Shown here: piece after piece, positions 1-13,014 of the stretch
Layout: each line of letters starts with the position of its first letter
Numbering within the stretch: the stretch's first letter is position 1
NCBI GenBank assembly: GCA_963576735.1
Contig: OY755170.1
Span: forward strand, 13,376,567-13,440,566
Direction of reading: 5' to 3'
Source: Bedellia somnulentella
Lineage: Eukaryota > Arthropoda > Insecta > Lepidoptera > Bedelliidae
Length of the DNA stretch: 64,000 bases
Position numbers and translations under genes: made by a program
The notes under the pieces: model-generated
What the model saw: the letters and a program-made list of their open reading frames with translations, nothing else
Databases searched by the model: none
What the model was told of the DNA's origin: nothing

Positions 1-1091
1 CTCGGAGCTGACTGCCAACCCCCAGTAGTGGAGAAGCACTGGAAGTAGAAGAAGAAGTTACTTATTTAATTGCAACATCAACAGCATCTCACCCAATGGC
101 CTTTTACTGTTAATTCGCATGATGATGTCTATTCTTAGATACTCCATTGCGAATAACATTCTCTTCCATAGTTAAGATACAACAACAGTTCTCAAAGTCT
201 AAACAAAGTCAAAGATATGTTCAATGTACTCACCGTTGAAGTGTTTTTTTTGCATGATGCCTTGAGGACGTAAACATTTGTATGTGAAAAATATGTCAAC
301 ATCAGATAAATAAATTAGAAAAAAAAGATAAATTAGAGAATGTGCTCAACAAAGCGTGTTTTTCAGCTGTGAAGAATAAAAGTGCATGTATACAAGTATG
401 TTCAAAATAAATTTAGAGGTTTATCATATCGTATGAAGTTACTTTATTTAGTCTTAGTTAAACCTATCGTGTAGTAATAGCGAATATTTAAAAAACCTTA
501 TCGAAATAAAAAAAAAGTATCGATGCATCCCACATCACTCAAATGTAACTCCTCCCATCACTAGCGATCGAACCCCCACCCCCTGCAACCTGTAACACTC
601 CCACCCCCTCTTCTTTTAAACACTGACTTATCAAACAAAAAACTTATGTTTAAGTTTGATGTGAGTGCGGGGGTAAGTGGATAGGCAGACCCACTACTCA
701 TATGTGATCTTTTAGCGTCACCTGTCACGTTCTCACTTTTAAAAGCATCTAGCTCTTGTTTCTGCTAAATATGAACAATTTCTAGTTTAATGTTTCAGTA
801 AAGTAATTGAATACATATTAGTACGAGTATGGGAAGTAAAAGCTTTTGAAGTTTTTGGTAAAAAAATTAACAACGTTAGTGTACAGTTGCCGAAATTATT
901 ATTTACACAGAGAAGGATTTTTTATACTCTAACTTTTTTTATTTGTTGTTTTAATCCGTGTCAAATTAAAAATCGATTATTATAACTGACCTGAAACAAG
1001 AAACTTATATGTATAGTCAGACTTATATTAATGGTTGAATTTTGATTACCGGGCGACTTTAATAGAAGTTATCTGTAAATTCGAGATAATA
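1..1091. other. AT-rich intergenic DNA, no gene seen
   Basis: No reading frame of note and no repeat that recurs elsewhere in the window was recognised. The stretch is rich in A/T runs, with one C-rich patch near 570-610. Confidence 0.5.
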
Positions 1092-1871
1092 TTAACAAAA
1101 AGAAAACCGACTTCATAGTTGGAAAAACAACCGACGACAATCTAGTACTAAAAAGTACAAAATATTTGAACATGAGTACTGTGATTAATACCTTAGCAAT
1201 TTCTTTATTCCACACGCGTCAGTTCAACCTACCTAAATCTTTAAATTCTTTTAATTTAATTTGTGAGCCGGGGCCAGCCTGCGTGATGATTGATAATAGT
1301 AAGTGTGTATTTCGCACTTCATATACATGTACAATGTAGGATACCTTGTAGTTGTAGGGTAAATTGATTTTTGTACGTATTACCATTTAAAATGTTAGGC
1401 GATAGATATATATTGTTTAGATTGTAATAATCACAGATACATAGTAGGGTGAATTTACTTTTGTTTGACTGGCACCGACTCAAAAATTAATTTAAGAGAA
1501 TTTTAATATTTAGGTAGGTTGAACTGACGCGTATGGAATAAAGAAATTGCTAAGGTATTAATTACAGTACTCATGTTCAATCATTTCGTACTTTTTAGTA
1601 CTAGATTGTTTATTTTCGGTTGCTTTTCCAACTATGAAGTCGGTTTTCTTTTTGTTAAAAATTATTTTATTTTACGAGTTTTAGAGATGGGTAGACCTGG
1701 CAAAGATGCCTCTCGGATGGGGAAGCGACGGTTACTGTATTATTCTTCGTATTTCCGGTATTTCTATTACTGTACGATATTAAATAGGCTCAACTATATG
1801 TAACTTTACATTGTTCTTGAAATCCCTCGAAAGGCGATGGTCTGTTATTCTGCATCTCAAGAAAGACTCAA

Positions 1872-2045
1872 ACGTTCACGCCGAATATCCCCGAAGGGAT
1901 TAGCAGAGGTAGTAATACTTCTGAATATCACGTGACATTGTCACCTGTTGTTCAGAGTACCCACGATTTGCTTGGTCAGTGTTCTCACGTTATACAGGGC
2001 AGACCTATCAGCGTTTTGAACAAACACACTGTCACATGATTGTGA
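1872..2045 (-). repeat. SINE-1 fragment (tail half)
   Basis: Matches the 3' half of the tRNA-type SINE seen complete at 23122-23485, in reverse orientation (GTTCACGCCGAATATCCCCG near 1874). The tRNA-like head is missing. The fragment is shared with the second foldback copy, so it was already part of the unit before the unit multiplied. Confidence 0.65.
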
Positions 2046-2263
2046 GTTTCGACAGTCCCCTCGATTTCCTGGGATGCCATCATCAGATCCTGGTCTCATG
2101 GTACTTTCTCGGTAGCAATAACATAACAAAAGACATGTTTAGTGAACCTGTAATTCTCTTCATAAAAGCTACGAAGAGGAGTATAAATCTATATAGAACG
2201 TTGAAAGAACTGTTTCCTAACTCCTAGTGATTGAGGACCCGCACCTTCCATCATCAGCACAGC

Positions 2264-2271
2264 AGCATAAC
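2264..2271. repeat. 8-bp target site duplication, left
   Basis: AGCATAAC directly before the transposon at 2272-3823. It matches AGCATAAT at 3824-3831, 7 of 8 bases. The paralogous empty site near 5660-5670 shows the motif once. Confidence 0.75.
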
Positions 2272-3823
2272 CCCTCCGGCCGTTTTGACAACTAAGTTTC
2301 ACAACCAGTTAGCAAAGAAGAAAATATGGTCTTGTTACTCAACCAGTTGTCAAAGACGATTGGTTTTTATTTAATCGCAACTAATATTGCATATTTTTTC
2401 ATTTTCACAACTGGTTGTCTAAGAAGAACTATCTTTCATGATACATTACTGAATACCACCCATTATTGTTGTCAATCCAAAGAAAGAATCAAACTTTTTA
2501 GATAAGATAAGAAACACGTTTATTCATTGCTATACAGTTAATAATATAACTAAAAACATGAAAAACTAAACTAAATAAAAATAAAATATGACAAGATTTT
2601 CAAAACAAGAGTTAAAAATAAAATCCATTGTCACAAGACATACCCTGCGTAGCAATATATTGGCGGCTGACTCAGCATTATCTTTGTGAGTAAATTAACG
2701 CTCACAACACTGATTTTCAGTCACCGCCAGGAAACGCACGGACTAATGAAAACTAAATAACTAAACTCAGTGCATAATATAAATATACCTACACACATGA
2801 TAATACGATATATGAGAACATTGATAACACATAACATAATAATAAAATAATTCTATTAAAACAAAACACTAATATCAAGTAGTGAACAACTACACAAAAT
2901 CAAAACAAAATCTACACTATAATAAGACTGACCGATACTAATGACTAACCGAGGTCAAAATTGTACATTGAAGAAAAAAAATTGAAAACTTGAAACAGGT
3001 CGAATATGTTTAATTTTCGATACTGAAGCCAAATTTGCGCTTTTCGAAAAAAGTCTGTCTGTCTGTATGTCTGTCCGGTCATCACGGTAATTCTACCAGA
3101 CGGATCTTGATCAAATTTGGTATGAATGTAGCTTATACACCTGGCCAAAATATAGGATATCATTTATCCTGGATTTCGCAAGGGTTCCTATAGGAACATA
3201 AAAAAACGTAACTTTTATATGGCTACATATTTACACGATTCATTTTTTCATCGAACGACTTTATCAGACTCTTCATTAATAGTCTTTTTGGAAAAAATAA
3301 GGTTTTCATCCATTTCCATTAAAATAAATGTCCATTTAATTGTTCATCAATAGTATGACTACTAGAAATATAATAGCTTATCAAAAATTTGAAGTCAACC
3401 CTAACGTCTTTGTAAAATCAATTTAATGAAGTTTTAAAATTTGAGGATTATGGCTTGAGGGACACCTTTTGTCGGGGAGTACCACATCTCCCATTATTAT
3501 TATTTATTTATTTTTATTCGGCCATTGAACAGGTGAGAGGAGAAAATAATATTACAAATCGGATACAGATATACTTTATTGGATATTTAGACAAGCCTTA
3601 ATCATCTTGACACACATTTTTAGGGAATCGTCATTTTCGAAACAGTTGTGTACAGAGAATTGAAATTCTCCTCATATAACCTTAGCTGTTAAGTTATTCT
3701 TAGTAGGCAACTAGTTGCGATTTAATAAAAACCTATCGTCTTTGACAACTGGTTGAGTAGCAAGACCATATTTTCTTCTTTGGTAACTGGTTGTGAAACT
3801 TAGTTGTCAAAACGGCCGGAGCG
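2272..3823. mobile_element. Non-autonomous DNA transposon, 1552 bp, 8-bp target duplication
   Basis: The terminal inverted repeats are about 110 bp long and nearly identical (left end CCCTCCGGCCGTTTTGACAA; the right end, reverse-complemented, starts CGCTCCGGCCGTTTTGACAA). Flanking 8-bp duplications are at 2264-2271 and 3824-3831. An 8-bp duplication fits hAT, P or Merlin superfamilies, and the ends do not decide between them. No transposase frame is visible. The interior carries a copy of another dispersed repeat (about 2925-3400). The insertion split a foldback element whose intact copy lies at 4469-5943. Confidence 0.8.
2925..3400. repeat. Dispersed repeat C, copy 1
   Basis: Shares long stretches with 8066-8506 and, inverted, 13645-13945: the TGTCTG microsatellite near 3055, the segment ATCTTGATCAAATTTGG near 3105, and the block near 3165 ending in a run of A. 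Nature unknown; no coding capacity seen. Confidence 0.6.
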
Positions 3824-3831
3824 AGCATAAT
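3824..3831. repeat. 8-bp target site duplication, right
   Basis: AGCATAAT, partner of 2264-2271. Confidence 0.75.
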
Positions 3832-4468
3832 AATATGATTTTCAGAAGCAAACGCCAATATAAATTCAGAAAAAATGTAAAACACGGTACATTTGCCTAT
3901 AAAATTTGAGGGTTCCCCTCGATTTCTCCAAGATCCGATCATCAGACCCTCATATCCTCATCACGGTACCAATCCGGGAGTATCTTCTTTCGAATAAAAA
4001 AATAATAATCAATATCGGTTCACAATTGGCGAAGTAATCGGCGAACATACATAAAAAAAAAATATACGGTCGAATTGAAAACACTCCTTTTTTTGAAGTC
4101 GGTTAAAAAACGTTGCAATGGTATGTTGGATTCATATGGCTCAGCCCCGTCCCTTTCCATAAGATTAAAACAAGGGGCTAAGAACATTAGGCCATGAAAT
4201 TAGTTAATGTATTTATATACTCGTAGAATCAAAGCATCTTCAAGTAATAGATTTTCTAACATTATGTCATAAAATAATGTAAATTACATATACAAAAAAT
4301 GGTAGCTCTAAATGGAAGATGAATTGTATTAGATATAATATTAAGCCAATAACTCTGATTGTTTCATTAGCATAAACTGCGATGAAAACAATCGATCATA
4401 TTCACATAAAAGTAAGCATAAGCAGTGTTTTGTGGTATCATAGGTTATATTTTCTTTGTCTTGAACAA

Positions 4469-5943
4469 TAAAAACCGACTTCATAGCGGGAAAAACAAAC
4501 GAAAATAAACAATCTAGGACTAAAAAGTACGAAATAAGGTTTTTAATTGAATATGAGTACTGTGATTAATACCTTAGCAATTTCTTTATTCCACACGCGT
4601 CAGTTCAACCTACCTAAATATTAAAATTCTCTTAAATTAATTTGTGAGCCGGTGCCAGCCTGCGGGATGATTGACAATAATAAGTGTGTATTTCGCACTT
4701 CATACACATGTACAATATAGGATATCTTGTAGTTGTAGGGTAAATTTATTTTTGTACGTGTTACCATTTAGAACGTTAGGCGATAGATATATATTGTTTA
4801 GATTGTAATAATCAGAGATAGATAGTAGGGTGAATTCACTTTTGTTTGACTGGCACCGACTCAAAAATTAATTTAAGAGAATTTTAATATTTAGGTAGGT
4901 TGAACTGACGCGTGTGGAATAAAGAAATTGCTAAGGTATTAATCACAGTACTCATATTCAATTAAAAACCTTATTTCGTACTTTTTAGTACTAGATTGTT
5001 TATTTTCGTTTGTTTTTCCCGCTATGAAGTCGGTTTTCTTTTTGTTAAAAGTTATTTTATTTTACGAGTTTTAGAGATGGGTAGACCTGGCAAAGATGCC
5101 TCTCGTATTAGGCAGTGCGACAGTTACTGTACCTATTATTCTTCGTATTTCCGGTATTTCTATTATTATACGATATTAAATAGGCTCAACTATATGTAAA
5201 TTTACATTGTTCTTGAAATCCCTCGAAAGGCGATAATCTACAATTCTACATCTCAAGAAAGACTCAAACGTTCACGCCGAATATCCCCGAAGGGGTTAGC
5301 AGAGGTAGTAATACTTCTGAATATCACGTGACATTGTCACCTGTTGTTCAGAGTACCCACGCTTTGCTTGGACCCACGTTCTCACGTAATACAGAGCAGG
5401 CCTATCGGCGTTTTGAACAAATACACTGTGACATGATTGTGAGTTTCGACAGTCCCCTCGATTTCCTGGGATGCCATCATCAGATCCTGGTCTTATGGTA
5501 CTTTCTCGGTAACAATAACATAACAAAAGAAATGTTGAGTGAACCTGTATTATCTTCATAAAAGCTACGAAGAGGAGCATAAATCTTTATAGAATGGTGA
5601 AAGAACTGTTTCCTAACTCCTAGTGATTAAGGACCCACACCTTCCATCATCAGCTCAGCAGCATAACAATATGATTTTCAGAAGCAAATGCCAATACTTG
5701 TTCATAAAATATGTAAAACGCGGTACATTTGCCTATTAAATTTCAGGGTTTCCCTCGATTTCTCCAGGATCCCATCATCAGACCCTGACATCCTCATCAT
5801 GGTACCAATCCGGGAGTATCTTCTTTCGAACAAAAAAATAATAATCAAAATCGGTTCACAAATGGCGAAGTAATCGGCGAACATACATAAAAAAAATACG
5901 GTCCAATTGAGAACACTCCTTTTTTTGAAGTCGGTTAAAAAAT
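4469..5943. mobile_element. Foldback-type DNA element, copy 2 (uninterrupted)
   Basis: A complete version of the unit at 1092-4110. The inverted arms are at about 4469-4650 and 4860-5046, followed by a unique part with a SINE-1 fragment (5268-5447) and a 3' block (5670-5943) ending TTTTTGAAGTCGGTTAAAAA. It supplies the empty site for the transposon in copy 1. The short frames at 4996-5199 and 5296-5580 have no recognisable product. A lone end of the same type lies at 7715-7775. Confidence 0.7.
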
Positions 5944-6737
5944 AGAGTACGTGCATAGCCTAAAGTCATTTCCAGAGAGGCGAAGAGCCATAGTTTTAGT
6001 TCCTTTAAATTAACACTATTTTTTTTTAACATTCGCAAGAAACATCGCTGTAAAGGAATTTATAAAGTCCGATACCGAGATTTTAAAATATTGAGGATCA
6101 AATAACACAAACAGATACTGTAGGTCGATGGTGAATTTAATATAATATAAATAGAGTATTTCTGAACTGAAAATGCTTATTTCATTTCCAATTATTTACC
6201 AATACAGATACAGCGATGCGAAAAGTAGGAACGATACGATATTTCTAGAATTTTCTTCGAACTCTGCTGTAAGGATAGAATAGAAAATACTTTATTGCAC
6301 AGCAAAACACAAATTAATGAGAAAAATATTTTAGAAGTGTTTTCCAAAGAAGTAAAATTTGCGGCACGGCGTAATACAATGAGCGTAGAAGTGAAAATAT
6401 TCAGTGTAAGTTAAACTTACTTAAACAGTACTTTATTCCCGCAACAAGTTCTTTTCTTTTCTTATCATATAGAGGAAAGATATTATAAAGTGTTTGTTTG
6501 TACGTTTAAACTTACTCACTTAGGCCCTTGCCTTGTCCAAAAAACAATAAAACAGGGGATCTATCCATTTTACTCAGTCTTATAAAAGACTATTATCCAA
6601 TAGAAATATGTACCCTGTGAAAAAATATAGCTTATTAACTCTCACAAGTGCTCAACGAATTCAGACATTATCAGCAATTTACCTTAATGTTACAAACATT
6701 GCAAAAGCAGGAGCAGTAATAAAAATTACAGATACTA
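5944..6737. other. AT-rich intergenic DNA
   Basis: No gene or recurring repeat recognised. Confidence 0.45.
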
Positions 6738-7025
6738 ACTGCCTCCGTGGTCCTGCGGTTATGCGCTTGGTTTCAAGTACGGAGGTCTCGGGTTCGATCC
6801 CCGGGGGGTGAAATTCACAAATTTAATTTGTAAGATTTAACCCAGTTTTGAACGATATTGCAGGCTTGAATCACCTGATTATCCGAAAATTAAGATGATT
6901 CCGTGCTTTGGAGGAGACGTTAAGCCGACGGTCTTGGCTACTATGACGGTAGCAGTCGAGACCGTGTCGTAGTCTATGACCTAATCACCTTTACTTGGTG
7001 GGGACATATATGGGCTGTGAGATGA
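6738..7025 (+). repeat. SINE-2 with tRNA-like head
   Basis: The head (6738-6812) has a tRNA-type A-box region (TGGTCCTGCGGTTA) and B box (GGTTCGATCCC), as expected for an RNA polymerase III promoter of a tRNA-derived SINE. It does not fold as a convincing functional tRNA. The body to about 7025 recurs inverted at 20408-20685 and 31475-31655. Confidence 0.7.
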
Positions 7026-8065
7026 TATGAGAATTATTTCCGTTGAAAAATTATTTTAAAGACATGACATTTACTTAAGGTAAGTTCGCGTAATGTAGTT
7101 GGTATTGAGAAAATATAATAGAATTGTTTAACAAAAAGTTCAATTTAAGTACAATAAGCAATGAAGTGAAAAAAATCTGTAGAAGTTATAAAATATTTCA
7201 TTCTCACCACAAGCTCGTGTCTATTCTGTATCTATTTTTATTATATAGAAAAAAATATGTTAAAGTGTTTGTTTGTATAAAATAAGTCCTGGATATTAAT
7301 GAATGATTTTTAAAAAGCATATTCAGACAAATGATTTTGAGCCCAAAATACTATAAAACATGTCACCCACTTATTTTAATAAGGTCTTTAAAAACAATTT
7401 ATTGCCTCTTACAAGTGCTTTACGAATTTGGATAGAATAAGCAATTTACCTTAATGATATATACATTACAAATTTTTAAAACCATCAGTGCAAAGCCGGG
7501 GCGAACTACTAGTAACTGATATATTTAAGACGTACTAATTTATTTACTTGAGATAAGTTTGCATAAGTTTTTAAGTATTAATAAAATATAAAAGAAAGTT
7601 TTTACAAAGAAGTAAAATTCGCGGTACGGCCAAAGTATGATAAGCGCTGAACTGAAAAAATATCTATGGGAGTTATTAAGAGTACTACTCGGAAAGCTCT
7701 TATCTATACTTATTATAAAAAATATACGGTCGAACTGAGAACACTCCTTTTGTTTAAGTCGGTTAAAAAGGAAGGGTTTGTGAATATGATGGTTTGTCTA
7801 TAATAAACACTGATAATGATAACTGGATGTAACAGTTGAAGAAAAAAAACCGACCAAGTGCGACAAAGGGTTCCTTACCATCTATCATCTATAATAGACA
7901 ATTACGTTTTTATATGGTTAATTATTGGTTTTAAAAGGTGATATACAAGTGAATATTCTATGAAAATTTTAAGCGTCTTCTTTTTACCGTTCTTAATATT
8001 GACTTTATTACTTTTCAGTATTTGTTGTTATAGCGGCAACAGAAATACATCATCTTCTATCTTCT
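7026..8065. other. Intergenic DNA with a foldback-element end
   Basis: No gene seen. Positions 7715-7775 match the terminal part of the foldback elements (AAGTCGGTTAAAAA). Confidence 0.45.
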
Positions 8066-8506
8066 ATACTATAATAAGACTGTAACGAGGTCAAAACTGT
8101 ACATTGCAGAAAAAAAAATAAAAACCGGTGGAATATGTTTTATTTTCGATACTGAAGCCAAATTTGCTATTTTTGAAAAAAATGTCTGTCTGTCTGTCTG
8201 TCTGTCTGTATGTCCGTTCATCACGTTAATTCTACCGGACCGATCTTGATCAAATTTGGCATGAATATAGGTTATACACCTGGCCAACATATAGGATATA
8301 ATTTATCCCGGATTTCGCAAGGGTTCCCACAGGAGCATAAAAAAACATAACTTTTATATGGTTCACCATATTTTCACGATTAATTTTTTCGGACTCTTCA
8401 TTAATAGTCATTTGGAAAAAATAAGGGTTTCATCCATTTTCATCAAAATAACTGTCCATTTAATTGTTTGTCAATAGTATGACTACTAGATATATAGGAT
8501 ATCACA
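8066..8506. repeat. Dispersed repeat C, copy 2
   Basis: Parallel to 2925-3400, with a (TGTC)n run near 8183-8210 and the same downstream block to about 8506. Confidence 0.6.
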
Positions 8507-8525
8507 AATTTGAGATTTACACATT

Positions 8526-8602
8526 TGTCTGCGTGGCGTAGCGGTATACCGATTGGTAAACACTCAGTACGATAGACCCAGGTTCGAATCCCGGGTGGTC
8601 AA
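8526..8602 (+). repeat. tRNA-like SINE head
   Basis: Contains a TGGCGTAGCGG A-box-like motif and a GGTTCGAATCCC B box 40-50 bases apart. No clean acceptor stem pairs, so it is read as a tRNA-derived SINE head, not a tRNA gene. Confidence 0.5.
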
Positions 8603-8927
8603 AGTCTTTTTGCGTATGTTTTTTTGCTTTTGTGTTAGGTTAGAATAATAGGATGCACTAATCCTTCTTTTTCACATTCAACAATGCGAATATGTATGAA
8701 TAAAGATAATTGAAAGTATATTGTATGAATTTTGCGTATTCATTTGGTAGGTTTGAGAATATGTTTATAGCTTTTGTTTTTTTAACTAATATTCTCATAG
8801 ATATATTATGTTTTACTTGCGCATAAATTAATATTCTGTCTCTTTTCCTTAGAATGCATAGTTTCTAAATAATAGTAAATATCTCAATGTTAATTCAGTA
8901 ACGCAATCTGTTGACCGATAATTGCAA

Positions 8928-9370
8928 TCTCTCACACATCACCAACAGTCAGTGTAGGGGGCAGCACTGGGTCGCCAAACTGCTATCCATACTTACTCAA
9001 GATATTTTCATTTTTGAACATAGAAACTTGGTTACAAAATGGTTTGTTTCATGTTTCTTATGAACAATTAAAAAGGTTTTTTGGAACTCATCCCCTAAGA
9101 GATTGAAATATATTATACAGATTTTTATCTATAAATACAACGTATCTAGAAATTTGAATCTTGATGCGATTGACTGATATAACAACTACAAAAAGGAATG
9201 TATGAAATTCATCCATCAATCAATCATGAGAATATACTAACGGCTATAAATCCCAAAAAAGGGTAGCCACAGCTCCAGAGATAGTAATTCTTTATCCACT
9301 TTTGGAAGTTGAATGGGCTCCGTCCAACCGTCCAACTGCATCGCCCAATAATCACTTAAAAAGTCTCAAT
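8928..9370 (-). repeat. Rep-A copy with left extension
   Basis: Positions 9232-9370 are a copy of the most abundant family of the window (Rep-A: ACGGCTATAAATCCC ... CGCATCGCCC). The preceding 300 bp recur inverted at about 13083-13405, so the two regions descend from one composite repeat. Confidence 0.6.
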
Positions 9371-9798
9371 GTTCTTTATATCTATTACAACGCCCACGGG
9401 AATATAAATACAAAAAAACAGAAGTTAGTATAGTTAGTGTTTTGGTATTTTGGATGTAAACTGGATGCAAAAAATGTAGTCTACACGGACGTAGTCGCGG
9501 GCAAAAAGCTAGTTTATGAATATTTCAGATTTCTAGCTGTCAAGGTTTATGAGATACAGCCTGGAGATAGAAAAACAGACAATGGAGTTTTAGTATTAGT
9601 CCCGTTTTTCTTTTTGGTACGGAACCCTAAAAACTGTGTTTATAAAGAGTTCTTCAAAGTTGCGATATGCTCTTGTCTATCTATATCTTTACTTTAAATA
9701 AAGAGGAAAGATTTGTTTTGTGTTGGTTTTTTTTGTAATAAATAGAATCAAAACAATTTCATAATTCTTTCATTAAAAGAGTCTTACGACATTCAGAA
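9371..9798. other. Intergenic DNA
   Basis: The frame at 9437-9697 (86 codons) has no recognisable motif and is not supported as a gene. Confidence 0.35.
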
Positions 9799-9996
9799 GA
9801 GCCAAGGAATTATAAATTCCTCAGCCACTTTTGGAAGTTAAGTGGGGAAAAGGCGGTAAAATAAAGGTTTTTGGTGATGGGTCTCCAACCGCATCGCCCA
9901 AAAATCCCTTAATAGCCCCAATACCGTTAGTCGCCTCTTACGTACACCCACCGGAAGAAATGGGGTAGTGCTATTCTAAGCCGACACTACACAGCA
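9799..9996 (-). repeat. Rep-A copy
   Basis: Runs from the ...TTCCTCAGCCACTTTTGGAAG part to AAGCCGACACTACACAGCA. The tail side is missing. Confidence 0.75.
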
Positions 9997-10311
9997 TTCA
10001 GAAGACACATAGGCTATATAGGTCATCACATCATGCTAAATTTCATAAGGGGTGAGCAATTATTTAAGTAACCTTAGATATTTGAAAACTTTAGCTAACC
10101 GTAGAAACTCAAGGCTGTCCAATAGTTTCAAATAAATTGTCTTATGTCATAAATGTATACTAATAATATAAATAAGTAAAGTTTGTATCTTATATTGTCT
10201 GTTTGTTTGAAGGGCTAATCTTCGGAAATACTAAACCGATCATGAAAACTCTTTCACAATTAGAAAATCTACATTATTTATGAGTCATATAAGCTGTATT
10301 TACATTAACAT

Positions 10312-10640
10312 AAACGTTCACGCCGAATATCCCTGAAGGGGTTGGCAGAGGTACTAACACTTCTGCACATCACGTGACTTTGTCACCTGGTGTTCAGAGT
10401 ACCCACGTTTTTTGCATGGATAGTGTACTCACGTGATACGGGGCAGGCCTATTGCCGTTTTGTTCGAATAAGTACAACTCAGCGTTTCCTCACTATGTTT
10501 TTCCTCACCGTTAACAAGCATGATAAATTAACCACACATATGTGTTTAGAAAAGACAAATTGGTGTAGGCCCGACCCGGGATTTGAACACTAGTCCATTG
10601 CACAATAACCGGTGTCCTACACAATGACCTATATATTGAG
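10312..10640 (-). repeat. SINE-1 copy
   Basis: Reverse orientation; the tail starts at GTTCACGCCGAATATCCC. The B-box complement (GGGATTTGAACACTAG) is near 10578 and the head ends near 10640. Confidence 0.75.
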
Positions 10641-12442
10641 ATATTTATATAATAACACTACTATTGCTATCTGATTCAGGAAAAAGAAAAAATCAATTTG
10701 AGTCTTTTATTTTAACACAAGATTGATGTTTAAACGCTTAACTAGTATGTAAAATATTTTTCTTAACAAATCTTTTCGTTTGCTACATTTGGTAAACAAG
10801 CAATTAAATTTTCCTTTACTTTACTTAGTACTTTCTAAAGTTGCACGATGAATATAAAATTTTCGCATAAATAATAATATCAACATGACACTTTACAGAT
10901 GTTCGACAATTGTTACTTGCATATAAAATCCTTTCAATGTAAGTTTGCTCAATGCCTTGAGATTGTATCCGGTATCCGTCTCCTAAGATATAAACCAGAT
11001 TTCCGTTTCCTATTTCCTTATATTCAAAATATAAACCTGATAGTTTGTGAATATTTCCTTGTATTGACATTTTTAAAATCAAAGTTCGTTTTCTTCTCGC
11101 GGAAATCTTAAGCTACAATACGATCAGTGCTTGGGTAGCATTGTTGCATTGTGTGCCATTAAAATCTCACTGAGATCACCAAACTACATGTTAAGCATGG
11201 CAATAATAGCACGATTCTCTTTTATATATGTTACAGTCATAGTGATTAAATAGATGTAATACATAATGACTGGTAATCATACATATAAGCCAAATTCAAT
11301 AGACAAAGTAATAAATTCATCGCTTTATCTGGACATTATTCATAATAGCGTGTCAAAGTTAGCCAAAGTAATAATATGGTCGAGCCGAGACGATATGAAA
11401 TAAAAAACGTTTCTATGAAAAGCAGTTAAGTAGCTAAGTTAGGTCACATTAGCTAGGTTAGGTTATGTATAAAACGAGTGAGCGAAGCGCAGCGGAGCGA
11501 GCACCTTAAATGCATAATCGTTATTTTAAATATATGGGAAATGATTTTATTAAAATAATATTATTCTTATTCAACATTTTTAACACAACAGACATAAATA
11601 TTATTAGTTAAAACCATATGATCATTGCATGTTATGAAGAAAATTTTTTTAAATGAAATTATAGTTTTAAAAAAAACTAGGTAGTAATATTATTAATAAT
11701 AAAATCATGACTACAAACTGTAATGACCTCCGCTGGTAGTATTAAAAATGTACTAATAAATAAAGTATGACAAATAAAATTACGAAGAGTGATTATTATG
11801 AACACAAATTGTTAGAAAGACAACGAATATGATTTAGAATTTTATGTAAGCCAATATGGATCTCAAATATCTACTTGTTTTATTACATTATCCAAGTCTT
11901 CGAAGATATTATATAAAATAACATGTAATGTGATTAATTTTGTGTCATTTATCACTTTATCTAAATTAAGTAGACATTATACATAATGGCTAGACAAATA
12001 TACATTTAATATCCTAATTTATTACTTTGGCTGTAACATCTATTACGGAATTTGCTGAAAATGATTTACTGATATTTAATTGTACTCGACAGAATTGTGG
12101 CGAAAGTCTCGAAAACACACCCAAAAATAACGGAGTAGGCTATGTTAGTTTCATCTTTTAAAAGAAATAATATGAAAAGTATGAATTTGGTAAAAGTAGC
12201 AGAAAACCGATGAATCGGGCAGGCGTAGGTATACGGCGTAGTGGATTTTTTTAAGGTGCGGAATATGTGATGGCGATGAAATTTACTTGTTTTTCAAAAG
12301 ACTTTCCTACCTTACTAAGCATAATTGAGTAACGTTGTTACTAAACATTCGTGAAATTTAAAACACGTATTTTTTCAATAGTCAAATTTATTTGCATATC
12401 ATTACTGCCTTAATTTGTTGTCTTATTTAATATAAAAACGTA
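10641..12442. other. AT-rich intergenic DNA
   Basis: No gene recognised. The frames at 10825-11111 on both strands overlap each other and have no motif. Confidence 0.45.
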
Positions 12443-12631
12443 ACCCAATGGGTTCCTAGCAACGGCCGCCGGCGCAGAGGCAGACCAAGAAGGAGATGGC
12501 GGGATGACCTGGACTCTTTTCGAAAAGATTGGAGAGAGCAGGCCCAAAGCAGGGATGAATGGAAAATCCAGGGAGAGACCTTTGCCCAGCAGTGGGACAC
12601 AATAGGTTAATAAAAAAAAAAAAAAAAAAAA
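12443..12631 (+). pseudogene. 5'-truncated LINE, C-terminal end of ORF2 plus poly(A)
   Basis: About 55 codons (12443-12610, ending in TAA) read as the basic, tryptophan-rich C-terminus typical of RTE-like LINE ORF2 proteins. Motifs include RPRRRWRDDL, then DEWK and FAQQWD before the stop. A run of about 20 A residues (12612-12631) follows directly, as expected for a target-primed insertion. Everything upstream of this tail, including the endonuclease and reverse transcriptase domains, is missing, so the copy is dead. The clade is inferred from the style of the C-terminus only. Confidence 0.75.
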
Positions 12632-13014
12632 TTAATATGTAATGACATAAAACCAGTCTAAACTGGGTTTTCTTTTTATTATACAATGATTGCATTTTTT
12701 ATATATTTTTTTTGCAGATTTAGAATAACGTTTTTGTTATACCATATGTGCCTGGGCTGTAGGTGCATCTTTTTTGAATTTTCAAAATCGCAGCCTTTTT
12801 CCAGTCACGTTGTATGCATATGCTTTGGAACCTCTCTTGCAACCAAAGGTATTATGAATTTTCATAAATTTTATATAACATTAAAATAAGATTTTTCATA
12901 AAATTAATAAACATTAACTAAATATGTCTATCTAATCCTTCTTAACATAAAAACAATTTATATGTAAATAAATCAAAAACATTAAATCTCCCAAACATTA
13001 AAGTGATTAAAAGT
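12632..13014. other. AT-rich intergenic DNA
   Basis: No gene seen. The frame at 12686-12889 has no motif. Confidence 0.4.

Larger units (their letters stand above)
1092..4110. mobile_element. Foldback-type DNA element, copy 1 (split by another transposon)
   Basis: The left part (1092-2271) and right part (3832-4110) match the uninterrupted copy at 4469-5943 in the same order. The first 570 bp form a large inverted repeat: the arm starting near 1092 (motif AAAACCGACTTCATAG at about 1104) is mirrored at about 1480-1658. The far end, near 4090-4105, reads TTTGAAGTCGGTTAAAAA, so the whole unit has related inverted ends (AACCGACTTC). No transposase is encoded. A SINE fragment (about 1872-2045) lies inside. 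The small reading frame at 1573-1803 runs through the inverted-repeat arm and is not a gene. The superfamily is not identified. Confidence 0.7.

Noticed and set aside
1573..1803. Small frame parallel to the one at 4996-5199
   Set aside because: The similarity is due to both lying in copies of the same inverted repeat; no sign of coding selection.
8183..8210. CRISPR-like or satellite array
   Set aside because: A plain (TGTC)n microsatellite within repeat C; no array with spacers occurs in the window.
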